From Gracilaria domingensis (lineage: Eukaryota; Rhodophyta; Florideophyceae; Gracilariales; Gracilariaceae): a DNA stretch of 60,000 nt. The position numbers were made by a program, and so were the translations under genes. Position 1 is the stretch's first letter; every line of letters begins with the position of its first letter. Of this stretch, positions 16,212 to 28,600 are shown piece after piece. The notes beneath the pieces are model-generated. The model made no database searches. It worked only from the letters and a program-made list of their open reading frames with translations, and was not told the origin of the DNA. Where the stretch lies: positions 1-60,000 of the forward strand of contig VCMS01000327.1 in NCBI GenBank assembly GCA_022539475.1, in the 5' to 3' direction.

Positions 16212-17552
16212 ATGAAGCCACCAAACGGAGCCGCTGAGAGCGGTGAGGACTCTGAGAATGAAAATCAACGAAATGTGTTGACTGCCGCCAAAGCCTCCGA
16301 GTTTTGCCCGAAGCACTACCGACTTATCGCGAAGAGAAATGCTCTGACACACCTAGATGATATTTCTGCGCTTTCCTCTTTGGATTATGTTGACCTCACG
16401 GGGAACCAACTTACTTCCCTTAGTGGGCTGAGAAACAATCGCAAGATCAAAACTTTAATTGTTCGCGAAAACAAACTTTCCGACTTGACTCCAATCCTCA
16501 AACTTTCAGCGTTGCGTGTTTTGAATATTGCAGGAAACCAGATTGTTTCCACAGACTGGTTGGTTCATGCTGCGTTCGCCGGAGAACTACTTACGTTGAT
16601 TGCGAACGGAAATGAAATCAAGGACCTTGAGGGTTTATCTTGCCTCAGAACTGTGAAAACGCTGGTATTGAGCCACAACTGTATTGAGAACATGGCCCCG
16701 GTGACAGCACTATCCTCTCTGACGAAGCTTTCATTATCAAACAATGAAATCCGTTCCATTCCCGAATCTATCAAGAGACTAAGAAACCTCTCAGAGCTGC
16801 GATTGGCTCACAACCTAATTTCATCTTTGCCCGCCAAAGAAGTTCTCAGCTCACTAACATGGCTAAAGATTGTCGACCTGGGACACAATCGGATTTCATC
16901 TTTTGAAGAGCTAGGCTTCACTGGGAATAATATTGTCAACCTCAACGTTCGAAACAACCCCGCAGCGACCAAGGAGGATTTCACCGAAGACATTCGGGAA
17001 TATTGCCCAAAGGTGGAAATAATTGATGGGACTCGAGTGATTGGAGGGAGACGAAAGCTACGAATCAATCGCCTCAGGATTGCTGCTGGGTTCCCAATAG
17101 AAAAAGACCGCCGTTTTGCTCGACCACCTCCAAAACAGGTCCTGGATAGACTGCAAAGAGATGATAAGATTAATCCTGATGACGACAAGAGACAGAGAAT
17201 AGAAGATGGCAAAGATCTAGATAAGCATGAAGGAGAGATAAGTCCTCCAAGCGGCAATGCCACCAGTGGAAGCGGGGACAACTCTGTTTCGACAAGAAAG
17301 CGAAAGCTGCTAGGGGTCGAAGGTAATGAAGAAGACCCGGATGAGTGTATCGAACCGTCTGAGCTCATTGCGCAAGCTCGTGCGCATGTGCTAGAGAAAG
17401 GAGCTTCGGAAGGTCTTCCAAGAGCTTGTCTTCAAGTCCAATCGAAGCATACTTCCAAACAGAAAAGAAAAAAGAGACGAAGAAGAGATCCGGGAAAAGC
17501 GGGAGTCGTTGAATCTGATTTCGGGACCGGTGGTACAAGTAAGTGGAAGTAG
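16212..17552 (+). CDS. Leucine-rich-repeat protein (SDS22-like repeats, nuclear tail)
   Basis: 446 residues from ATG 16212 (MKPPNGAAESGEDSENE) in an uninterrupted frame. After an acidic N-terminus come about eight short LRRs of 21-23 residues of the SDS22/U2A' type (for example LDYVDLTGNQLTSLSGL, LRVLNIAGNQIVS, LTKLSLSNNEIRSIPESI, LKIVDLGHNRISSFEEL). An LRR cap resembling those of nuclear LRR proteins follows (DFTEDIREYCPKVEIIDGTRVI). The last 150 residues are charged and low-complexity, ending in a strong bipartite-like basic signal KQKRKKRRRRDP (about residue 416). LRRs of this type mediate protein binding. The tail suggests the nucleus or nucleolus, but no specific function can be named. 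No intron is needed. Confidence 0.85.
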   Translation: MKPPNGAAESGEDSENENQRNVLTAAKASEFCPKHYRLIAKRNALTHLDDISALSSLDYVDLTGNQLTSLSGLRNNRKIKTLIVRENKLSDLTPILKLSALRVLNIAGNQIVSTDWLVHAAFAGELLTLIANGNEIKDLEGLSCLRTVKTLVLSHNCIENMAPVTALSSLTKLSLSNNEIRSIPESIKRLRNLSELRLAHNLISSLPAKEVLSSLTWLKIVDLGHNRISSFEELGFTGNNIVNLNVRNNPAATKEDFTEDIREYCPKVEIIDGTRVIGGRRKLRINRLRIAAGFPIEKDRRFARPPPKQVLDRLQRDDKINPDDDKRQRIEDGKDLDKHEGEISPPSGNATSGSGDNSVSTRKRKLLGVEGNEEDPDECIEPSELIAQARAHVLEKGASEGLPRACLQVQSKHTSKQKRKKRRRRDPGKAGVVESDFGTGGTSKWK

Positions 17553-17875
17553 TGAGATCCTTTGTTTTATGAAGTACACTCTCAGGTACTATTGCTTATC
17601 TACAACAATCTGCATAACATTTTTACGTCTCTGACGCTAGAGCGCGGAGCTTAGTGTCCCTGATATATCCGTTGAGACCATGCAGGGGCTGCAAGAAAGA
17701 CGTTGTCGAACTCTTGAATTAATGCCATGTGCAATCAGTTTTGAAGAGTGCATCGCATTTGGCATGCGGAAACCCCGTAAATCCTGTCTAACCACGTCAA
17801 ACCGCATGGTTCGCTCTGCAAGAATTGGTCAAGCCCATCTTGACTTAAGAGCACAGTCCTTTTGGTATTGGCTTT
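17553..17875. other. Intergenic, convergent gene ends
   Basis: 323 bp between the stop of the LRR gene (plus) and the stop of the next gene (minus). I see only short spurious ORFs. It must contain both polyadenylation regions. Confidence 0.5.
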
Positions 17876-19106
17876 CTACCTGTACTCGAGGCATCTTATC
17901 TTGACATCAATTTTGGTTGGGCCATGAATATGAAACCATGGCTTCTTCCGAGAAACATTTGAGGTTTGATGAGAACGAGGAGCACTTCTTGACGTTTTCC
18001 GTCGACTTCTATACTGGTTCTCTTCGTATTCGGACAGGTCCGTGTTCACCACATGTTGAGAAGCACGAGTACTTCCTAAGCACTTTTTCGTTCCAATAGT
18101 TACTTTGATTCCATTATCAAATCGAAGTGGAAACCTGAAGCCGAATCCGAAGCCTGGGGCTTTTAGGAAGGCAATATCCAAAGCGCGAAAGGATATCTTG
18201 ACAGTATCTATGGAAGACCTAATCTCTCTTTCATAAACAACATCCATCATGAAACGGGGATCAGATAAAGGAGCTTTCGCTCTCACTTGGATTATGGAAT
18301 TTCCGTCTGGTTGAATCATGTATTTGACACAGTCAAGAAATTTCAAGTCGAGACGCATGGAAACAGGGGGCTGGTTTGGACCGTTGTACTTGAGGTCGAT
18401 TATAGGCTTGATTTTGGCTATAGGTAGCAAAGCTAGTGTCTGCTTCAGCCGCACTCTTGATTCTCGAGGATTATCAGTAAGACGAAAGTAAAGATCAACG
18501 GAGATCTTCTTCCAATCTTTTCCATGTCGACCACGATGGGAAAGAATGCTTTGTTGGTTCATTCCCAGAATCAACCCTCTCTTGAAATTGTTCGTGAACG
18601 CCTGAAGGGCTGTGAGCGTTGCTCTGCTTCTCAGTATCAGATGCAGTAGTGCCGTTTCGGTTTGATGAATCACCAAATCTGAACGTTTTCAGAAACCCTC
18701 CAGTGGCTTCCTGTGTGGGAAAAAGAGCTTGCGACCCATTTGAGTTCTTTCCTCCACCCCAGCTTTCCCAAATAGGGTGCCTTCCGATGGAAGAAAGATT
18801 GAACCAGTCCAGTATGCTTTTGCTCTTTTTTTCCAACAGTGTCCGTTTCATTGCAGGATTCTTGTAATCCACTGGAGGTACAGAACGAGACTTATTTTCT
18901 GTTGGAACGGCGGAGGAAGTACTCTGATCTTCGCACGGATTCTCCCGGGGGTTCAGAAAGTTTGCGTCCGCTAGTTTCTTGTCCGGCGCCGGAGATGGAT
19001 TTTGTTTGAGATATGCCTTCGGTTCGACAACAGTGACATTAGCCATCATACAAGGTCGAAACCTTGGACATGTGTGTCTTCGATTCGGAATAGTTTGTGT
19101 CATCAT
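17876..19106 (-). CDS. Two-exon beta-strand-rich protein, function unknown
   Basis: Two overlapping frames join through a 64-nt intron. Exon 1 is 19106-18674 (ATG 19106, MMTQTIPNRRHTCP). The intron is 18673-18610, with donor G|GTGATT and acceptor CTCACAG|CC. Exon 2 is 18609-17876. The join keeps phase (1,167 nt, 388 aa) and reads FLKTFRFALQAFTNNFKRG across it. A one-base sequence error in the overlap would also explain the frame change. The N-terminal 140 residues are polar and low-complexity. The rest alternates hydrophobic and polar residues in strand-like blocks (ISVDLYFRLTDNP, KIKPIIDLKYNG, VKISFRALDIAFL, FGFGFRFPLRF), which suggests a beta-barrel or lipid-binding fold such as an outer-envelope protein. 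The C-terminus is basic. I do not recognise the family. Confidence 0.65.
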
Positions 19107-20028
19107 CCAACACGAGCGGAAAGTATCGTTTCGTTGAAAATCTTCGTCTCGTGAAGCCGGTTCACCTTTTTACGCGACTCTTGAACTTCTTTCAGGAAAA
19201 AGCTCGATAGTGCAACTTTCAAGCTCAGTCCTATGCGCAGCAGGTCTTCTTTAAGATTAGCAGCGTGAATGTACAGGGTAAGTGAATCTCGGAATCTTGA
19301 GGTAACGCATCTGGTGTGCTTCGAAGTGAATTGAACGGCTGTTTCAGAGGACGAAAGATCTTGATGTTCTACGAATGTGCAATGTAAAGATGTTTTCGGG
19401 TTGGCGAACGTCCATTGTGCTCGAATCTACGAGCATAACTGCGTAGTTCGTATACCCTTGGACGGAAATGCTAATTGTTCTCACCGTTCATCTATTGTAG
19501 AGAGAGAGACGTTTTTTTATTTCGTATGTGCCGCCCTTGTGTGGGGCATCTATGATCGAAGATAAGCATCTCGCGAAAGCCTGACAGAAAATTCCGGCAA
19601 AAACGGGGCAACGTGCGCTCACGGTAAGAGTACTGCCAAGAACCCATGCAGACCACGGCTATGATAGAACAGGTGGAGAAAAACCTGCAATCACGACTCT
19701 CGAGCTTCTTTCTTTGAATTCTCTCTTTATGTTTGATCTGCGAAGGTGAAGCTATTGTTCTTCGCCATATTCTTTTTCTCGTGGGACGATCTCAGGGCTC
19801 TTGTATGCACATCCTGAGTCAGGATGTGCATACAGGATTCCTGACACAAAGCGCATAATTACGAAGTACTATCAGCAGGCTGAAGAGCGCATGTGAGGAA
19901 CTTCAATAGTTAATTAGCATAATGATATGCTGTGCGACACTTCTAATATGTTATGGAAGAAACCAGGAACCCCAAATTATCCAGACTATGCGCACATTAT
20001 TGCGCCTTCGCTAATCTATTTGCTCTTC
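19107..20028. other. Intergenic region with no gene seen
   Basis: About 920 bp between the start of the preceding minus-strand gene and the stop of the next. Small ORFs (such as the 62-codon one at 19377) lack coding character. The only clear structure is the palindrome at 19802-19834. Confidence 0.5.
19802..19834. repeat. 33-bp perfect palindrome
   Basis: TGTATGCACATCCTGA (19802-19817) and its exact complement at 19819-19834, with a single central G. It lies about 195 bp downstream of the stop of the minus-strand gene at 20029. As RNA the arms would form a 16-bp hairpin, but with a 1-nt centre it is better seen as a DNA-level palindrome or cruciform. Confidence 0.85.
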
Positions 20029-21366
20029 CTAAAGTCCCATGCGAACTAAGGCGGATAGAATCATTTCCTCATATTGAGTTCGATACCGAGCCGCAAACGC
20101 GGTGAAAGACAATCCACTAGTATGGGTCATAACTTCAGCAGCAACAGAGTAGCGAGGGCTGTTGACTTCCATAATTTCATGCGAGCAACTCACGTCATCA
20201 TTTTCACAGTACGACGACATCATCATAGAAATTCCGTTGTACTTCACTATGTGCCCGGGGGTTGCACAACTGTTTTGCTTGTCACAAAGGACTCTCGCAA
20301 CTCTACGGGTTCTATACAAAAGCTTTTCAGGGGAGATTCCACTCAAATGGTGCAGAGCGATGCAGGAGCTCTCGGAGACTGTGGTGTTCTTTCCTGTCTC
20401 ATCAGTTTTCGTTCTAGTGTCCTGATTCTGCGTTCCAGCCGGATACATCCCCCATTCATTGACAAGGGTTTCAGAGTTCCCTCTGGAAACGCATTTGGCT
20501 GGCTTTCCAAAGGATTCCATACACATTTCACCGATCTCGTTGCAATCGAAATCATTAGAACACGGTTCAGGCTCTTTTGGCAAGCAGTAGCACTCGGAGT
20601 TATCCCTCCCACCACAGCATGTGTAACCAGTCTCGTAATCAAACCTCCCATAGACACATTTGCCTAGATTGCGGCAATCCGACGACTGTGAACAGTTCCC
20701 AAACGACTGTCCGGCATTAGGATAGGGGCGAACTGCATGGGTTAAACCAGATTCAGCATCGTCCTTGACTTCAGAAGCTTTGCAACCAAGGACTTCATCC
20801 TGGTCTTCCTTTGTGAGGAAAAGAGGAGTGCTCATTTTCGTGTTTTCTTGGGACACAAAGGATGCAGATAAACAAACGAATGGGTCCACCAGGGTTCGCG
20901 CGCAAACCTCTCCAGCTTCACATTGACTATGCTTCGAGCAAAACTTGAATCGGCCAGGAAAGCATAGTCCACATGGAACATCGCTTTGAACACTGCATTC
21001 ACCTCCACTCATACCGCGACATACCCTTCCTCCGGTGCAGTTGAGGCTGGCAAAGCATGGGTCGCCAGTCAATCCTCTTGCGTCTTCTCTGACTGCCGGC
21101 GGAGACAGGAAAATAGACATTCTGCTAAATGGTATTCTGTAACCTCTGGACACAGGCTTCAGAGTGACATCGGAATCCGCCAGTTGCGAAATCGTATTTC
21201 CATAAGCGATGAGGGTCGAAATATGTGCAGCGAAGGCTAGCACGATAGCCGTCAAAACCATGTTTACGGTGCGGCGAGGACTTCGCCGGTTTTGGTGGTC
21301 TTCTCCAACACCGAACACTGTACCCACGGTATCGAAATTCATTATAATCTCAGACCAGCAATACAT
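20029..21366 (-). CDS. Cys-rich single-pass (type II) membrane protein
   Basis: 445 residues from ATG 21366 (MYCWSEIIMNFDTVG). A basic segment RRSPRRTVN precedes one hydrophobic span at about residues 36-56 (MVLTAIVLAFAAHISTLIAYG region). The outside portion is then rich in paired cysteines in a repeated pattern. Examples are CFASLNCTGGRVC, CSKHSQCEAGEVC, CSQSSDCRNLGKCVYG with a CC pair, and CSNDFDCNEIGEMC. These look like four related disulfide modules with the spacing C-X4-6-C-X4-5-C. The C-terminal 100 residues have fewer cysteines. The positive residues before the span put the N-terminus inside, so the cysteine modules face the secretory lumen or cell surface. Function unknown. An uninterrupted frame supports a single exon. 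Confidence 0.8.
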   Translation of the reverse strand: MYCWSEIIMNFDTVGTVFGVGEDHQNRRSPRRTVNMVLTAIVLAFAAHISTLIAYGNTISQLADSDVTLKPVSRGYRIPFSRMSIFLSPPAVREDARGLTGDPCFASLNCTGGRVCRGMSGGECSVQSDVPCGLCFPGRFKFCSKHSQCEAGEVCARTLVDPFVCLSASFVSQENTKMSTPLFLTKEDQDEVLGCKASEVKDDAESGLTHAVRPYPNAGQSFGNCSQSSDCRNLGKCVYGRFDYETGYTCCGGRDNSECYCLPKEPEPCSNDFDCNEIGEMCMESFGKPAKCVSRGNSETLVNEWGMYPAGTQNQDTRTKTDETGKNTTVSESSCIALHHLSGISPEKLLYRTRRVARVLCDKQNSCATPGHIVKYNGISMMMSSYCENDDVSCSHEIMEVNSPRYSVAAEVMTHTSGLSFTAFAARYRTQYEEMILSALVRMGL

Positions 21367-22609
21367 AGCCTTGAAAGTTCAGATGACAGAATGAAATTTG
21401 TCATTGTATTCGTTTTCTAAACACTGGTCCCATGGAAGAGCAGTAAAGTTGACCTCCAAGTACAAAGATGAGGGGGTATGCTGGGCGTGACAATTGTCAT
21501 ATTTGTCTTCTACATAGAATGTGGATGAACACGACGCTGATCGGGGCAAGCCTCAAGTACATACTGAAAGCAAGTGGCGCCTCGTAACATGATTGCCGTG
21601 TGTTGCAAGTTTTCGATTCGAAAGAGGTGGTTGCTTATGGCCCGTTCCGAAACTGAACGGGAGCAGAATTGTTGTTCCATCTTTCAGGTTGCTCAGTACA
21701 TGTACGCACAGGGATTAGTCCCATTTCCTTCTAGTTGCTGTGGTACAATGGCGGACCATTGCAGATGACTGACGCGAAATGATTCAGACGTTGCCCTCTG
21801 TCAACAAGACTGCGACAATAGGTTGCAGCAAAAGAGACCTTTTGGTCACATTCTGTAATCGCCCTGAAGTTCAACGAGACTGGCTCGACTGAGCCATATC
21901 GCTCCTCCCACCCTGCAAGGCGTAGCAGCCGGTGATACATTCAAGGCCAGCCACGCCGTGGCTCTGTACTAGCTTTGAACAGCTGCGTAACTAGGCGCAC
22001 CTCTCGGCTCATGACTCTCGAGGTGGGACAGTCTATCGGCTGTGGACTAGCCGCGACGGGCCCGTGGAAGCAGGCACGGCGTGGTCGACGGTGGCAACAA
22101 GCTCAGCCTGACTGACCAGGACCAGGACCGTTGCGCAGCCACCACGTGTCTCAAATGCATCGCGCAAATGGAGGCATTTGGTTGCGGCACGGCACGCCAA
22201 TTGGTCGATCTGTACTCGTTGGCTCGCACCGCCATGCCAGGAACCGCCCCCGCATCCACAGAGAGTAAATCACCGCCACTTCCCGTCCCGACCGTCCCGG
22301 CGGTGCGCCTACTTGTGTACCGTCGTACCAGCAGCCAGCGCCGTCGACGCCTTACAAGCCTGCCCCGACGACGCGCGCCCGTTTTACGCCTTCGCGTGGA
22401 GTTGTCCAGTCCAGTCCAATCCACAAAGCGCAGTTCCGTCTTCTTGTTGCCCCGTATTCTTCCACCCTCCTTGGTTTATGGTGAGCCAGTGCCCCTCTTT
22501 CGAGCCTCAGCCTCACCACGGCTCAACCTTCTTCTGATCTGCAAACTTCAAGACGTTTAATTCTGAAACCACAACTCAGCTTCACCTCCCCTTTCCCCAC
22601 ACACCCGTT
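21367..22609. other. Divergent intergenic region, no gene seen
   Basis: About 1.24 kb between two genes transcribed away from each other, so it should hold both promoters. The part after 22,000 is GC-rich with several overlapping spurious ORFs on both strands (for example 22081-22560). None resembles a protein. The stretch before the ligase ATG is pyrimidine-rich. Confidence 0.5.
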
Positions 22610-25600
22610 ATGAGTCAGAAAGTAACAAACCTCGACAAAGCCACAAGAGAAAGACTTACTCGTCATGCCCATCTCTTATATGCGCATCTGACCGCTCCGA
22701 CGCGTCCGAGCAAACCACCACCCATCCGGTTCGCAGAAGGTGAGGTTTCGTTTATCGTCTCGTATCTGCTAGAAAACTCCCAGTTTCATCCAAATGCTCA
22801 GGCAGTAAACAATGCCATTTCTACAACCATTGTTCCCCACTGCTGGCCAATGCATGGCTTGCCCGCTCTGAAAGAGGCTGCTGGAAAAGCCGCTAGAAAC
22901 GGCGTTTGTGGAAGAGTTTGGAGGGAAGATGAGCTTGCCTACAAATGCAGGACCTGTGAAAGAGATCCGTCCTGCGTTATTTGCGTTCCTTGCTTTCGAA
23001 ATGGCAATCATGAAGGTCACGACTATGCCATGCTGCGCATAAGCGGCGGTTGTTGCGATTGCGGTGATGATCAAGCATGGCAACCGAGCGGTTTCTGTTG
23101 CAACCATTCGGGGGCCAGTCCAGAGAATGAAGACCTCAGCGCGGCTATGGACGCGGGTCTGAAACGCGCACTCATTGAAGCAGTAACCGTCATTGCAAGA
23201 TCATTGTACAAGTCATGTACAGTTCTCCACGAAGCCTGTCGGTCAAGAAGTCAGGCGCGGGTCTCACTTAAAATGCTTATCGGGAGCAGTTACGCGGAAC
23301 TTGTCGTTCGTACCAAATCGATTCTGAAATGGTTGAATGAGGTAGTCAGCTGTGGTGATGGTATTCGTCGTGCCGTTGGACTATTGCTGACTTCAACAGC
23401 ATTGCGATGGTCACCAACTGAAACCACGAAAGCTGCTGCCTGCGATGAAGACCCTTCCTCATCATGGCTTGACTTAATGCTCACCATGGACGGTACGGGT
23501 ATGCTTCCCGATCCAGTGTCGTCATGTTTGCACACTTTTTACTTTGAGCTTATTACGGATGTTGTCTTTAGAAGAATCTTTCTGGAGAAGTTTGCCAAGA
23601 ACTACCCAAGATTCATACACGCTCAAATCGTGCGCAAGTACGACAGTCAAGATAAATCGCAGGAAAACGCAGAATATACAGCCAGCGAAAGTGACATCGT
23701 AGGAAGTTTCACTGTTCAACTGTTTACAGTACCCGCTCTTGTTCCTGTGATGTTGCAAGAGGGAGGGCTATTGGAGATACTGCTCAAACTGCTATGTATT
23801 CTGTTTGAATCCGCATCGTTACCACTAAGTCTATACCGACAAGATGTTCCATTTGACCAGACAAACTACGTCCATCGATGGCTTGCAGCTCAAAGTGAAA
23901 GTCTCCAGCAAACCATGGATACTGGTGATGAGAACGATGGGGGTTCTGCGTCAGCAGAAGGCAGAGACGAAAGGGGGAATAACATAAGTTTATCTCGACT
24001 GCTCGCGAAGCACGCCATTCGGCCACAACCAGATGAGAACGATGGTATGGAAGGTGAGGCACCATATCCTCAAGTTATTGATCACGAAACAAGAGATAGA
24101 CTGCGACTTGTCTTGGAGTCTGACTCTGCCTATGCTCCCGTTGAGATTGCCAGTCCCCGTGCACCGAGGAGTGAGAGTGATGCTTCAGGAAATGACGACG
24201 ATGATTATGTACAGTATTCTAGTCTTCCTGTGCATCGGATGGCAGCATTCGAGGCTGGTGTGCGACGTCTGTGTCCATCAATTCATTGTGTTGTGCCAAG
24301 CATGCAGCCTGATACCGGACTCACTAAAGCTATTGTTCGAGCACGACGAAATGAGGAAGCTGCGCTTCGAGATGAAGTGCCTTTGTCGCACACGATGCGT
24401 GTGGACTGGTCTGTTGAGAACTCTTTGGGAATAAGCGATATCTGGTCGAGAATAATGGCCGATCTCAATTATATTCTCTCTCATCCAGAGGTTTCTTTTC
24501 ATGTTGTGCATAGAAGAATGGATTTGTTTAGGCTATTTGTGCGGCTTGTGTCTATGTTTCAGGGGATGCATCCGCTGTCAAGAAGGATGGGAGACCATGT
24601 CCCGACAGAACCAAATCTTTGGTTCGAAGGTTTTCGGGTCGAGATGGAAACTTATCATTTGGCTGAGCTCTTAGCGAGTGGATTCTGTGGCAATGGGAAC
24701 AATTCAGAGGACCCCGCGAATTCCATGACCTCCAACGACCTCAGCCTCAAAATGTCTCGTTTGCGCGCAATTGGCGTCGTGAGGAAGTGCCTCGATGATT
24801 GGCTTGAAGGAGAAGAATACCGTGAAGCGCTTTCAACTTATGCTGGGGAGTTCTTCACTGTTGCACATGCTGTATCTGTACATCTGCCACTTCACCGACT
24901 GTTCTCTCTTTTCGTGCACCACGCTATGCGAATAGACTCGCTAGACTTATCGACTGCGTTGACTGGCGACATCGGGGAGTCCCGCAGTGGAGATATCTCG
25001 AGGCTTTTGATTCATCCCCTTCGGATTCAAGCGTTTCTTGCACAAGAGAGGGCCAAGATGTGGAGAAGGAGTGGTAGGATTGCCAGTTTTATGTCAGCCT
25101 ACTACAGATATCCGGTTTATTCAGAATGGTTTGTAGACTTGGACATTTTCCTACAGCAGTGCTGTGCTGCATCAATGAAAACCAATGAGTTCATATCGTT
25201 GGCAATGAAGACATTTCGAATCAAGGACATACCGAACCTCATGGATTTTGTCCATTTGTTTCAAGGTAAGTCTATGGCGACGAGCGAAGAATCTGCGCGC
25301 ACTGCTCTCAACACCAGTAGAGAATCTGGTTCTCTAGAAAATTCTTTTGCAACCCATGGCAAAGAAGTTACGGGGGTTGACACCGGAATTCTGCCACTTG
25401 TTCCCATAACTTTTAAAGAGGATACACCGAACGGAAGTATATTCGTACGTGCTCCGAGTGATCCCAAAGAAGATATAGCCAGTTTTGCCCCGATTCTATT
25501 GGAAGGTCTAATGACCTTTTTCGTGCATATCACATCGGAAAGGAGTCTATGTGGACAGTCAGAAGGACAGAATTTGAGACGAAAGCTTCTTCACTATCTT

Positions 25601-28600
25601 TGCTCGCAGGATAGGACACACTCCCAACTATGTCGTGTGTGCTCTTTTCGTGTCAATCACAGTTTCAGTTGGGAATCAGGCGAGACTTCGACTCGAAACT
25701 CTCAGTTTCTAATTGATCGTGTTATATCTAGCATTGCCACCTATATTGAGCCCAAGAAAATGGAGCAAGGTAGGTACACTTTTGAAAGATGAGGTCTGGA
25801 GAGAATTCGATCCTTTTCTTCCTCAATATGCTGTTCGAGAGAAAAATGCAGCTGAAGTACGCCATGCAATAGCGACGAAGCGGCGAAAAGCCCAAGTTAT
25901 GTTGATCACGGATGAAACTATCAGTGCCCGCCCATTCTGGGAGCAGTTTGAGGGCTTGAGACGTCTTTCGCTTTCGCTCTGTGAACAACACGGGCTTAGC
26001 TTGGCTACCGTAACATTAAGAGAAACCTTCGGATTGTCTCATCTGCGAAGAATACAAACTACGACATGCGCCGCTGCGCTTCATATGCTCTGCTCAAATG
26101 TGGAGTCGGTGAGTACTACATATCCTCCAGGCGAGGCGGAGGTATGGCTTTCGAAATCCTGTCGGCCCGAAAGCTTTACTAGGTCACCCATAGGAATTCT
26201 GTGTAATCTTGTTCGCCGTGTTACTGAGCTGCAGCCATCCCTCTTCTCAGACTTCATGCCGGTTTTCTCGCGAATTATTCGTGAGTCCTGCAAGCGATGT
26301 TCTTTTGAAGATCGATCTTTCCTACATGGGCAAATCCCTGAGGCGATGCGCTCTCTTTGTATTGAGAACTCTGCACGACCTCGGGAAGGAGATGTACTGG
26401 ATGTAGGTGAAGAACGCCGGCGAAATTTGCTAGCGAAAAAGAAAGAACGGCAAGCCGCTGCTATGGCGCGAATGCGTGTAGCTCAGGCAAATTTTGCAAA
26501 GCTCATATCGGGAACGGATGGGTCGAGGTCAGAACCAGTATTAGAGCAAGGGGTTTGCGACACCAAAATGCGCCAGGAAGACGGGAATCATCTCAGAAGT
26601 GTCGCAGGGGTCGCGGCCAGCAGACACGCAGACACGCATGAAGCCGAGAGAGGTCATCCTAAGGTCGTTCATAAATGTGCTTTGTGCCATGAAGCAGAGG
26701 TTTCGGATGAGAGCGGCCCTCTGGGCTACATTGGGTTTCGCCAAAATACCAAACTTCCGAGAATCTCAAAGTATCAGTGCAAACTAAATTCGCAGTCAGA
26801 CTCAGGTCATAGTAATTCAGCTCCGAGTGGCCGAGAAGTTCATACAAAAGAGACGGAAATGGAAACAACTGTTGATACTGCCGTTTCAACCGATTTCGTG
26901 AGCACTCAGCAGAAGCTGGTTCATCTAGATATGTTAAGCGGAGGAGTCGAATCATCAAAGTGTCTGCATATCTCGCTTTGCAGTCACGTGATTCACATGG
27001 GATGCTTTGAGAGATACTTCTCGAGCTTGTTACATAGTAACTCCCGACGCATACTCTTTGAAGGCTTTAATGTTGTGAATTTACAAAGAGTAGAATTCTT
27101 GTGTCCTGTTTGCCGAAGGCTTGCCAACCTGGTTTTACCCTGCGTGCGTTTTCCCCGCGATGGGGGCAGATGCAGCGATGCAGCAGTTGGGAATTCGAAG
27201 CTGACTAGAGGAGATGAAAGTGGATTCTTGAAATGGTTAGAAAAGTCAAGACTCAATATCTTCGATAACACAGTCAGCCCCTATCAAGTCAATTTATATG
27301 GATCTATGGGAAGATTGGAATGGAATTTCCACGACGGCGTGTTTCAAGCGTCGCTACCTTTCAACAGCGAAGCAAATGACATAGGCGATCCTCAAGCAGC
27401 TGGCGTAGTCCTACGTATGTTGGAAAGATTCCGAGTTTCGATGGAAACGTATAGCTCGTTCACTACCGATGCATACGGTCAAAAATGTCGCATATGGACC
27501 TGCAGTTATGGACTTCCAGTGGCTCTGACATCAACTATTGCATCTGCGGAGATATTGGCGAGGTCTTTTGAATGGGACAGCTCAGCACTGCAAACCACAC
27601 GTAGAACGCTTCCTAAGATATTTGCTTGCGCAAGATCGCAATTTTACATGAGTACTAAACACCAGGGCGAAGAATGTCGCAAAGCTATCCAGGGACTTTG
27701 GAATATTGTAACAACTGAAAAGCTGGTGCTCGCTGACCCGTTTGTTACACTATCTTACTTGTTCCTTATGTGGCCGAATCCACTGAGAGCAGAAGATGTC
27801 GGCTTCTTGATCCGCTTAAGCTTTGATTGTCTTGTTCGTCAGATTCATATGGCTAATTCGACAACAACTTTAACAAATGACCTTGTAATATTTCTGCGGA
27901 GAGTCTCCATTCTACACTGGTGTGTTTTACCATGGGAGAAACCTCCCTTATCTCCTTTCGACGAGAGAACTTCCTCATTGGCAAGCACAAGTCGAGAAGT
28001 TGAAGATATAGCTCAGTATCTGAACGTGCCCCGTATCGGAAGTTTTTGGACAGAGGAAATGAGCCTTGCCTTACGTGATAAGAAAATATTTTCGTCGGGC
28101 GATGAACTGGTTTTGTCAAGACTTGTCATGCCAAAGCCAGCAAGTCTCTTGAGGTTGCCATCTCTCTTTCAGACTTTGTTGGAAAGCCTAAATGGATCAT
28201 CCTGCAGCAAGTGTTGGCGACTCCCAAAGAATCCAGCACTTTGTCTTGTATGTGGGAAGGTTCTTTGCGGTCCTCACAGGGCAAATGTGATGGAAATAGC
28301 GATGCATGCTGACGCTTGTGGGGCTGGCATTGGAGTCTTCCTGTTATTGAAGGAAGCCAAGATTTATATTTTGAGAGGGGATCGTGGCGTTGAGTGGGGA
28401 TCCCCATACCTTGACAGTCATGGTGAAGAAGATGAATCTCTTCGCCGAGGAACTCCCCTTCTTCTGAACAACGATAGATACTCTGTCTTGGAACAGATGT
28501 GGCTCTGTCATGGGTTTGATCAAGATCCAAGAATACTTGTTAAGACTCAACGTACTAGTTCTCCTCGTGATCTGAGTCCTGCGATGGGACCTCTCGGACC

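Noticed and set aside
22081..22560. Overlapping ORFs just upstream of the UBR ligase
   Set aside because: Arg/Pro/Ser-rich frames in several phases of one GC-rich promoter region. None continues into the ligase.
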